The position numbers were made by a program, and so were the translations under genes. From the NCBI GenBank assembly GCA_037903475.1, contig JBAJFG010000621.1:868001-932000 (forward strand): a stretch of DNA of 64,000 bases, read 5' to 3'. The notes below the pieces were generated by a model, which worked only from the letters and a program-made list of their open reading frames with translations, was not told the DNA's origin and searched no databases. Of the stretch, positions 50,501 through 62,500 are shown piece after piece. How positions within the stretch are numbered: position 1 is the first letter of the stretch; the number at the start of each line of letters is the position of its first letter. The stretch comes from Ancylostoma caninum. Lineage: Eukaryota > Nematoda > Chromadorea > Rhabditida > Ancylostomatidae.

Positions 50501-53500
50501 TGTTTTACCTGCACATTGCTAAAGTAGTTGGCCTTGATTTCCCCTTCGGGCATATCCAGCACTACGACTGATCGAGCCAAGTTCGCGACAAAATTGTTCT
50601 TAGCGATCGATACCGGTACGATTCTGCCTAAATATCGATTAATTACTGTTGGAACTGGGAAAGCTTGTCTAATTCTATTCTCTTATGATGTGAAGAAGCG
50701 AATTTCTCAACGATTCAGTAATCGTTACCGCGGGATTATGTTGGTGAGCCCCGCCTACGGATAAACTCCGCCTATACTATTGACTGAGATGATACGAATG
50801 GTTACCTCCTAGGTGACGCAGTTCCAAGACATTGTTCATGGTGTTCTGCTCGAATTCGTTGTTTTCTAGATGGATTTTAGACCCTACAAATGATGGCATT
50901 TTAATAAATTGGCAGACCAGCAAAGTGAAATGAAAAAAAAAGAAGCCAGTGTAAAATCTCAAGATTTCCATGGATTCTTTTTTTCTTCATTAATGTTTAG
51001 CTGGGTATTTCTTCTGATTTTTCGATCGGATGCCCTCCATATGAGTGTGATTTTTTTTTCAAATTTTCGAAGTAAATAAGTGAGAATACGTTGTTCCTAT
51101 GCTAAGATCTGCTCCATCGCACGTCGCTACAGTAATCTTTCACCTGATTGCTCCGCAAAAGTGGCGATATCCAGCACCGCTTCATGTTCACCAAAGTCGT
51201 TTAGGTGATTTGAACTGAACGAGTTTCCATGGATGATGACGTCACTGTCACGGATCAACGACATGGTTACGGTGGTGCCACGATTTCTTGTGAAGTTTGA
51301 AGAGAGAATAGTGATCTAGATAAGTATCGATTGATGCAGCTTCCCTCAAGTCTTGTGGAGTAACGATAAAGGTGAGTACTGTTTTTATAGCAAGGCGTAG
51401 TTGAGACGATGTGAGCGGACAAATCCTTCATTTGTATAAATGGAGAAGGCAAAGATAACGTACCAGGATCGGTTTACATAAGTGTCACAATCACTAAGGT
51501 CTGCACAGCACACTATCTGGAATTGATTAAGTAGAAGATAACTTACGTAATTCGCAAATATCTATGACAAATAGGCATAATGGCGAGCAAAGACATTTGT
51601 TGTCCATGACTGAGCGATGGAAGTCATTTCAAGGCGATGCGAATACTTGATTTGCTGCACTGCTGTAATGCTACAGAAACTCCTACGAAAAGAAGATGTC
51701 AGAGAAATTTCTCAGACCGCGCTAAGGTCCAGAAAAAGATAAGAAATAACAAAATAAAGGAATAGCATATAGCTAGAATCAAAGCCAAAATTTTAAAGAA
51801 AACACTATTGAGAGAAAATTGAAGGATTTTGCCTGATACATATTCCCATCAATGTATCTACTGTGACAGAGGTCCCAGTGAAGGTCCTCCGTTACTATCT
51901 TTTTAAGCGTTTTATTTTTGTTGTTCGATGTGCACACCTTAGTGGTGTATCAAGTTAAAAAATAAATAAGTATCAGGTTGAGCGTTTAAGAACGGTGTAC
52001 CTTTGATGGATTTCGAGTGGCGGTTTCCGATCTCATGCTGCTTTGAAAAAGGTGGCGGCCGACAAACTGGAGATTGGCTGATGATCACGCTGAGTTTTTC
52101 AATAACCAGGATGTTGTCGTTGGCTGATACTGCACATTCCTCCTAGGATCCATTTTGTAGGTGTGAACTTATCCTCCAATGGCCACACTTGAGCAGCGGC
52201 CGTGTTTTCGCACTTAAATTCTCACTCCAGCTCCATCAACCTGGGCAGTCAATCCGATAGCTCGAGATATTTGTCTCCACTTTAAGGTACATCATATTCA
52301 TCTCACCGGAGCCCTCGTTCACAGTTTCAGTTTTCTTATTGATGAGCTGACCTCCCCACATAATGTACAGCTTGACAAACGGTCCTTTTAACGAATATCG
52401 AATCATGTACAGTGGACGTCAATGATGCTGGCCCATCTGCGGCCTCGAGAAGGACGCCGCGCAACCGCGCCGCGCGCAATGGGATCGGCGTCGTTTGCTG
52501 CCGGAATGCAATTCCTAGGCGCCTTTCTTCCCGATTCGGTCGAAAATCCTTGAAACGGGTAGAAGAGCTGCTAGAAATAGCATAACAGCAGCAGAAAACA
52601 TCGGTTATGGCGCGCGCGGCGCTGTTGCGCGGCGTCCTTCTCGAGGCCGCGGATGGGTCACCGCCATTGACGTCCACTGTATGTGATAACTTATGGTAGG
52701 TTCACTTGCGGTGTTTTTCCCTGCAGTGTGGGACTTAGATAACTTGTTAAGATGTTCAGCAGCTTGCTCACAATGGGTTCATTCAGCCGTATGAGAGCCC
52801 CAAGCTTGGGGAATACATGCTTATATAGAGTACACAAATATGTAAACATGAGTCACAAAGCTCGCTAGGCAAAACGAGATAAAATGCAAAATACAGAATA
52901 ACATAAGCATAGCAAACAAGAATCTACCCTAGAGCAAAACAGTGATCCTATCCAATAATCAACTGTCGTCGACTTGTTAACAATGTACGTAAGAATTCTT
53001 AGATCGTCACTGATATTTATTAAAGGGCTGCCCTAGTGACAATGGAGGGCTTATTCTACACCATCCTCGCAACAAGGAATGTCCAGGATTCTCGACGTAG
53101 TGAATATATAGTGCATGAAGAATCATGGAATGGGGAAAATAAAGCACAACATGGGTTAGCTTATTAAAACATTTTTCGTTCCACGAGATATAAAAATTGA
53201 ATGTGAAGACGCATTTTGCATATACGTACAAAGTATAGATACGTATAAAATGGTGATGGCGCCTAATTAAGGCTATTATGAACACAACACTCATTCCGGA
53301 GAGACTCCTAATCAACGACACAGTCCTTTGCATAGTGTCGGAGACTTACCCAGTGGTTGTACGGATACATGGTTCGTAGGATGGAGTCTTCTTCTTGATT
53401 TCTTCCCCTTAAAAAATCCGACCCTCACAATGTTCGATTTTCTCTGATATTGGTGTTTGGCGTCTCTCCGGGGCAGGCTGCTCTGCATGTCATCGATGTG

Positions 53501-56500
53501 GGTGATTCACCAAAATCATAATCAGTGAAACATTGCTTTGTTCACGTGGCCAACTCCCGTGTAGTGGAGGAATCGCGTCCGCTGGTTTTGGCCAAATTTA
53601 TTGGAAGTAACTTCGTCCGTGCTCCTGTGCATGAGTTTGTTTCTGCACACGCTGAGCAACTGTTGCAGCCTGTCACTTTGCAAAACATCAAGCACAGTGT
53701 GACCTGTCATGCCCAGCGCAACTTCAACTTATAATGCGAGAATATTTAGCCACATGAGAAGAAGAATCCGGAATTCGTTGTCTTTGTAGAGAGAAAATAT
53801 AAGTCCGAGAAGTCTGTCTCTGCATTTTGAAAAGAATATTGTGGCGATGTTGGTGACCGTACCGGATGTATTGGTAAGGATGGCAGTGCATAACGTTTAG
53901 CCTTGAATCTTTTGCAATAGGATCAGTCGTTGTTCTGCACCCTTTTCACTGTTGTCCTGCTTTTGTGGATCCAAACACGTTGTCGTAGTTCTATGAGTGT
54001 GTCACTGACATCGCAGTGATTATTACATGGGTGGTTTTAAACAATGGACAAGTACGACCTAGGCTGTAAAAGATGGAGATGATGTTCCGATGAGCATGTG
54101 ACAGAAACGTCGCTTTTTCGCAAGAAACACGAATGTCGATCGAATGCATGCCTATTCTGCATTCGCGACAGCCCCTCTCATCATTGATGAATCACAACAT
54201 GCGACGATAGTGTCTATGCATACCGGGCGAGGGATCTGAACCAATGATGGAAACCAACTGTGGGTAACCAGCAATCTCGCTTACCACCAGAATTAAGAAG
54301 GAAATCAGCGAATACTTTTCGGCAGGCTCATCATCACAAAACTCCACATCTACCAAACTACGGGATTGAACACTTCTCACAGCGATAGTGACTCACTATA
54401 ATTGAAGCAGTGAAACACAAATAATAGCCTAAATAGGATGCGCTTTCGGAGAATCAAGCAGCACTGTGCACTCACTATGGTCATCTCAGCAAAATCACCT
54501 TCTTTTGGCCGATTAAGTGAGGACTCTCCAGCTTGCTCATTTGTTGATGTCATTATTTCATTATCATTAATTTTATTATCATTTGCTACTTATCATTTCA
54601 GCAACATTTAAGATCACCTTCTACTTAAGGAGTTCCACATTTTTAAGCGAGCCTCTCGCATCGCGCTCCGGAGGGACTGTGAAGTTCACAGACCAATTTC
54701 CAACCATCTCGTTGGAAGAGACACGTGAAATCGGAAACCACCACAGAATTCGAGCAAGGGTTATATCATTCTCTAGTGATCTAAGTGATATAGTGTTGGG
54801 CAAAATGCATGAAGTCTTCTCTAGTAATTTCCTCCTTGAAATTACAACCTTTGTTCTGGCTATCGCTATTGCCATGCTTATTTATCATGTAATCTGTGAT
54901 CTTTTTTTCTGAAGAGTCTCAAAAATCTCTCTGACATCCTTCTGCTATGAGTTTCTGTAGCATTACAGAAGTGTACTCGTAAGAATGAATTCCGCATTCC
55001 TCTTAAGTGGCTTTCCTCGCCCACTCATGGACAATACGTACATATGCCTTTCTTCGCCGATATGCTTATAGCGCACGCATAGATATTTGAAAAGTTGAAT
55101 TCTCCTCCACTAAATCACTTCTAGATAATATGCTGAGCAGAGAAACCTTGATGACTGATATGGGTATACCAGTGGCGGACGGTGGGACGGGGGCGCTCCC
55201 CCCCCCCGAGAAAGGGTCGGAAAATTTTTGAAATTACTTCACAATACATATAAAAACCTTGTATTAGTTTATTTTTAATTGTTCATTATTATTATTATTT
55301 TTAATATAATTTTTATTAATCATTTATTATTATAATTAATATTGTTATTAATTTTATTTTCCGTCTGGTTCCCCAAAACGGCGGAGACCCCACTTTTTTC
55401 CAACGCCCCACCCCCTCCCGCCCACTTTCTGCGTCCGCCACTGGGATATATGTACATATAAATCAATTATGATATGTTATCCGTGTCTTCCGCAGATGGA
55501 CCAGTAAGAGGATCTTGCTTACGTCGTCGACGCCTTGGGATCAAAACATCTGGACGTACCGTACTATTGCCAGTGATCCCGTCAAGGCTGACACCACCGT
55601 TGAAGTTGTCACTTATAGTGCAGCGATTTATTTCAAGGTCTACATCAGTGATTTCCTCGAATTCAACGGCGGCACTGTAGTAGTGGCCAGTAACGTTGAC
55701 ATCGTGGATCTGGAACGATATCAATGTCAGATCAGTATTTTCTGAAATTCCAAAGCTTCCCTGGCATGCACTCATAAGGGTCAAAGTAAGAAAAATGGAG
55801 GGAGAAAGTGGGGTGAGTGGTTCGAACACCTAATCCTCCTATATAAAGACTGGTAAGGGTCCAGATTTTTCTGGCGTCAGACCATGAGAGTCTTGTGAAA
55901 TCTTTTGTGCAATGCAGTACATAGACAATGGTGGAGGGAGAGATGCGCAGACGTCATACGAAAAACCGATTTATGGAGCGAGATGAGACTAGATCTTCGC
56001 GGGACCCTCAATTTCGAAATCCTTGCACAGTGACTGTCCTACGCTGGCGGTCTCACAGCCAACCGATGAGACAGAGCTAGCAAGGCTTTAAGGCAGCACA
56101 TTATACGGAGCAGGATAGCCACTGCTCTTCACTCAAAACCAACTGTTGCACCGCAGATCGGCATGAGCGGGATCCATGTGCGGCCGGGAAGCTCTCTAGG
56201 CCCAGTGCAGCGGTGGTATCCGCCGCACGTTCTCATCCTAGCATCCGTCCGAAAACTCTGAGCGAATCTGCAGCCACGGGAGAGATTCCAGTTGTACACT
56301 CGCATGCATAGAAGATGTGCGTCATTACAGACCACTGTGACACTTCCTGTGATCGAGTATGTAATTATTCAAATTTTCTGGATGACTCCTAACTTCCTCC
56401 CATTGCTCTCGAGGTTTACGAAGGGTAAGGACGCACGAACGATAGGTGTTCCAGGGGCGAATAGTGACAGATACCGTTATGTCGATGGAGTAGGGGTTGT

Positions 56501-59500
56501 ACTGTGATAGAACGTTGCGGAAAAGCCTGGATACGGGTTCGGAGATGAAGGAGGGGTCTGACATGGCCCAGGTGGGAGAAATGCCAGAATAAGAGTTCAC
56601 CGATAGACGATGGGTCCGTGGTGGCCAAAAAGTTAGTGAATGACAGGAAACGGTCATGCCGATGGAACAGAGGTCCGCTGTGGCCCAGGTGTGAGGGACA
56701 CCAGCATTCTGGTAAACTGAAGGGAGGATAGGTCTGCTGTGGCCTGAAAGTTGAGGGAACGCCAGCATTCGGGTCTAACGAAAGGGGTCTTCTGGGACCT
56801 GAATGTTAAGCGAACTCCAAGATACGGGTACGCAGATGGAGGAGGGGGTGCGTTGTGGTCTGAACACGTGGGGGACGCCAAGATATGGGTTCGCTGACAT
56901 TGGAGAGGTCCACTATGCCCCTGGTGCGAGGAACGCCAGAATATGGGTCTGTTGTAGCCAAAACTGTGAGAATGACAGGATTCTGTTATGCAGATAGAAA
57001 GGTGGCTCAGTTGTTAAAAACGCCAGCATTCGGGTCCATCGAAGAGGGAATGAGTCTTCTGTGGCCTTAAAGCTAAGCGAACTCCAGGATACGGATTCCT
57101 GAATGGTGGAGGGGATATGCTGTGGTCCAAAAATGTGGAGAACGCCAAAATACGGGTTCGGTAAATACTGGTGTAGGAGAGGTCCGCTGTGGCCCGGATG
57201 TAAGGAACGCCAGGATATGGGGTACAATGAAGGGGGATGGGTCTGTTGTGCCCTAAAAATGTGGGAATCCCAGTATGCGGTTATGCCGATGGAGGAGAGG
57301 TCCGCTTTCACCCAACTGTGAGGATTGAGAAGATGCTATTGACGGATGGAAGAGGGGTCCGTTGGCCCAAGTGTGAGGAATAAAAGAATTCGAGTTCACA
57401 GATGGAATAGGGGTCCGCTGTGGCCCAGGTGTGAGGAACACCAGCATTCTGGTCCACCGAAGGAGGGATGGGTCTGCTGGGGCCTGAAAGTTGAGGGAAC
57501 TCCAGGATACGGGTTCGTGGATGGAGGAGGGGCTGCGCTGTGGTCTAAAAATGTGGGGAACGTCAAGGTAGGGGTTCGCGGGTATAAGAGAGGTCCGCTG
57601 TGGTCCAGGTGCAAGGAATGCCAGAATGTGGGTCTGATGTCCGCTTAATGTGTGGGAATGCCAGGATGCGGTTATTATTTGCCAGGATGCGGTTACTTTT
57701 ACCCAATTGTGAGGAGCGAGAAGATACTGGTGCACGGATGGAGGAGAGGTCCGCTTTGGCCCAGGTGTGAATAACTGTGTGAATAGCTCAAATGGCAGGA
57801 AACGCGCCTTAAAGAAAGATGTTTGTCCAACAACAATCTCAACTTGACTTACTTCGAGTTCTTAATTACACTGTGTCGGTTACAGCAAATAGTCGACAGT
57901 TACTAGATTCATATAAATGATAAGCATGCGCAGAGTTGAGGATGACTAGCCATGGTGGGTGACATTTAGGAAGTACGGTGACAACAAACGAGGGATGTAT
58001 CATTGCATCGGAAAGTGAATTTACATGGTGATGTGTGATAAAGAGTGCTCGAGCAAGGCGCATACAAGAAGTCCGGAGTTGGCTAGGCGGCCAGACTGGT
58101 AGAATACACGCAACTCATGAGGAGAATTTCGTACTCAAACTCAATTAGTTAGTATTTTCGCTTCCATCTCAATTTCCTAAGGATTTCATAGGCGCAAAAC
58201 TTTTGCACCTACCTGAAGTGGCTGCCCCACCCTACTTTCTAGCGACCCGTAGGGGCGCTAGTTTGGATTATGTAACCTAAGGTTCAAAACTATAGCAACG
58301 GTTTATGAAAAACCAACAGTTCAGTAATCTAGCTTCAAAATAAAGAATCAAAAGAAGCAAGATCTCGTCCAAATATGGTATCAGAATTTTCCACACTCCC
58401 TCACCTTAACAGTACTGAATCTGCCGGGGGTTTTCTCCAAGTGAATGCCGTTCCTTCCACTAGAACTGATCAACGAGCCCTGAACGACGGTGGATCCTGG
58501 AGCGCCCAGGAGCAGAATTCCATGTTGACTATTCGAGAAGGCATGTGAATCGACAATGGATACACTGCCGTTGGCTTCTACTCGAAAGCCGTGCTCACGA
58601 TTTGACGCTGAGAGACACGAATCCAGGGAGACATCACTCTGGAATATTTTCATTATTCCTGTCCTACAATATTCCTACAATAGAATAAGAAGTCCTTAGA
58701 GGATGGCTGAGGATTTGAACAAGGCAGAAAAAGAGCAAAAAAAAAAGAGGAAGAAAGTGGAGCCGACATGCAAAGGAGTAAGTGCCGTGAATAAGTTGTG
58801 GTATATGTGACTAGCAAAGTGTGAGATCAGTCCAACCTTGGGTAGGCGATTATCATTTATTTATTTGCTCACTTACTTATTCATTTTTCATTCATTTATT
58901 TATTTACTTTTTTGTCCGCCTATCCTCATTTTTGTTTACTAAGTGCACTTGGAGGTGGGTGTCACAAAAAACAAAACGATGCAGAAGCGGCACTATACCC
59001 CCAAAAGTTTCATAGATTTTCCAGTCATTTCTGTTTTTATTTGTAGTTTAAAAAAACCGTAGCAGATTCAAAACAACCTGACACAGTGTAAATGTACCAC
59101 GGAACTTCAAATTTAGAAACTAATGGCCGGGAATAGTGGGCAGCTTCTCGAGTGTGTATCCTAAATCTGGCTGCTCGTGACCGGTAGTGCAGCACCTACT
59201 TAGCTCCATCCTCCTATTCAATAGTTTTAGGCCACCTCTCTCGAGAGGATCGTGTAAATAGATTCTATTATACTACATTGCCTTCATTACTTTTACAGCC
59301 TCGGCAAAGCTCTTTGTTAAGGATGGGGAAAAAGCATAAAAGCTACTGCCTAGCGGCGCGTGGATGTCTTTCCCCGCGAAGACCTCCAGCGATATCGCCC
59401 AGCGAGCTGAGGCGACGGATTACAGTGCCAGTCCTTTGCATCACAGAATAACATCCGCTTAGTCTGCTGCCACGCACCGCCTACGCGGCGCGGCTGGCCA

Positions 59501-62500
59501 GCAGGCGCCATTTTTGTTGAACGTCGCGAGTATTGGTGTTTTTCTTATACTTACATATTCATCGTTCTCTTGGATTATTTGCTTTTGTTCTGAAAAGAAA
59601 CTGAGAGTAATTGGTGTTATGGCGCGGAAGACAAGGAAGACACTATTATGTGATGCAAGAACGACTGGCCAGCAGTATATATGTGGTAGAGGCGCGTCGC
59701 AGTTCTTCGTTTGTTATCCCACGTTTTGCCGGTTACCGGACACTTACCACGCGGTGTGACAATGTATGGAGAGCCCCTGCAACGGTTTTTTTTTTCAGTA
59801 AAAACAGGTCAGTTTTGACCTTATATGACTAATGGAATGCTAAAATAAATTAGGGCACACTTTGAACAGCGCTCGGCTGTTTCTTTCCGAGTTCAAAAAG
59901 ACAAAATGGCCTGACGCCGCGCGTGCAGGTGGTAACTGTCCGTGAATGCGTTTCGCCGCCAGAATTGAGAAATGCTCAGAGTCAGCTTCCCATAAAGCCT
60001 CTGATTCTTTTGCGGCTGTCAGACTACTGGGACTCAACTACATTTGTTTGCATGGTCGATAGAGTTGTTGTCACCACTCATTCCTAGAGTTATTGTCACC
60101 ACTCATTCCTTTTTTGGGGTGTGCCACACATTCAACAATACATTGTTGACCCAATGCAGGGATTGAACGTCTTGGTTGATGTATGAGACAGTAACGCCTT
60201 TTATCACTATGCAACATTTGCGCATATGTGAAAGCTTACGAATACGAAAATTTCTGGAAAAGGTGAAACTGCCTTCATTTCTTGTAGGGACGTTTCCGAG
60301 AAGTCCTCGATTTCAATGGATTAGATCGCAATCTGAGGTACTATTCGATAACAAGGATTCCTTAGAAACTTGCGGAATAGCAAAGAAATTTTCGCGCAAA
60401 ATTCAGCGCAGATTTTTGGTGCACCGGTTAAGCCCGCAATTTTTGAAAAAAAAAACTCCTTTTGACGACGTTTTCAGGTAGGATAAAACATAATATCGTG
60501 TTCTTGATGATGACTATGTGAGGGGTATGAAGACTCTACGGAGAACGAGGTTGCTCTCAAATTTGCTCGAATGGGCGAACACACCTTTTGGCAGTCATAG
60601 TTGGTTCATCGCCAAGCCTATTCATGAATCTGCACAGCCTTTCTAGCATTTCTAAATAAGTTTCCAGGTCACAACCACTCACTGGCTGATATCCTGTCTT
60701 CCAGGGAAGGAGCTCTTCAGAACAAATTAGCTAAAATTTGCTTTCACTGGGACGTGGTAGCTGTCGTTTTTCCTCCCATGTTTCTTATAACCTGTTTCCA
60801 TGGGAGACCGCACGTATGGTTGGAGATAGTCCTTCATGCGTTTTAAGAATCACCCAAGAAGTAATGTTCCCCTTAAAAATGTGGTGGACTTCGCAGTAAC
60901 TATTATCACAAGTACCCGCATCTCTCTAAAATGTGTTCCGAGGCCAATTAGAGCATAAGCCTCCTGCAGAGCCCGATATTAACTCAAAAATACTTTGAAT
61001 ATTTCTCTATTCGGTAGAGAACAGAGCAGGGCAAAGCGTTGGTATCTGGCCAAGAAATAATCGAGCAAATGTTGCACATTAACGTATGTCTCCTCTGTGG
61101 TTATGTGCACAACAGACAGCCTTAGCTCAACTCCTTAAAGTTGCATGTACAGTCACCTCATGAACCAATATGCTCTTGTCGCTGAAATCCTCAAGTTATC
61201 AAGGCGCCGTCGATAAATTTCGCATCATTGCTTTCCGTTATTCTTTCTGACTTTTTCCCACAGGTCCAGCAGGCTGGGTTCGAACTGTTGAACTGATGTT
61301 ATACTTCCCATGAAGTGTGGGGTCTCTGACAGCACTTCCATCACATAACCGACGGGACAATGCCTAAGGTTCGAAAACTCTCAAAAGTTCGGAAGTGAAG
61401 ATTATCGTGGGTGCTGCCTTCAAGAGCACGAATTGCCTGGTATGCGTCTAGGTTGCACAAAAAAAACGTGGTCGATTAATATTCATCCACATATTCATTC
61501 TCGATATTACGCAATGACGGCGGAATTTTCAAATACGACTTGAACAAAGCACAATTAGCAGAACTGTATATCCAGTAATTTTGTTATAGGAATGATTCAT
61601 CCATCAATGAGGAGAGGTCGGCCAACTATAAAGGTCGATTATGCGCTCAGAGCAACCAGCGAATTTCCTATTGCGCCTATTTATCCCTAACTGACACACT
61701 ATTCCAGAGTAGGCTTAATATAATAATTCAAGTTATAGATTGGCTCATTATGAGGCAGCTATTACTTTGATGGCGAAGCCCACACTAATTCTCTCCAAGA
61801 CGAAAAGTTTTGTCCTGGTCAAGCTCCTCAGATTAATATGCCAGACTGAGCAGGGCGCAGCACCAGGTGGTCATTGACCACGAGGACTTAGTAGCGTCAG
61901 GACTTAGTAGATTCAGGGGGCTCAACACCAATGTCCGAGGCGTAGCCAACCGCTAACCGTCTACTGATGTTAGAGGCAAACAGATTTCAGAAAGGCACTT
62001 CTGGAGAATCATCAAACTCGTGGATGAAGAGCACCGTCGTTCAACCGTTTACTCCATCCCTACCCTGCACTCTGGTGCGCTCCAGTGGTAATCAGGTGTT
62101 GCTCAACCTGTAGGAGACGTATCATGTTGGAATTTTGACTGTGGATGCGCACTGTACCAACGAGTATCCCCCCAAAGTGGCACCGTTCGTTTTTGAGAAA
62201 AACCGTCATTAATGGTCAAAAAGTGGTTTTTGACCATTTTTTGACCATTAATGACGGTTTTTTTTTCAAAAACGAAGACAGTTTCTCAAAAACGAAAGAT
62301 GCCACTTTGGGGGAGAGTTGGTACCACCTAGGCGCATTTCTTGGAGTTGACAGCGTCTCGGAACACTTCCTCAATCGAGAGAAATTTCCTGGGAAAGTTC
62401 CGGGTTCGAGAGAAAAAAACCACGCTCCAATGACAATTCCGTGTATCTGACAGGTCCTATAACAAGTTAAATGGTACGCATTTCTTGCTGAAACATCATT

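Larger units (their letters stand above)
45685..50508. other. 4.8-kb intron filled with repeat family and minisatellite
   Basis: The flanking exons join in phase (IKANYFSNVQ then SSCEISR), so no coding exon is missing. The contents are repeat copies 46260-47165 and 47581-48925, a TA microsatellite, and degenerate 60-bp units at 49515-49690. The remainder shows nothing recognisable. Confidence 0.75.

Noticed and set aside
53525..53734. 69-codon plus-strand frame in an intron
   Set aside because: It is open on both strands at similar length, has no recognisable motif and no splice context.
54583..54912. 109-codon plus-strand frame with a C-terminal hydrophobic segment
   Set aside because: No homology recognised, and it lies in an intron next to an inverted-repeat arm. 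A hydrophobic stretch alone is weak evidence.
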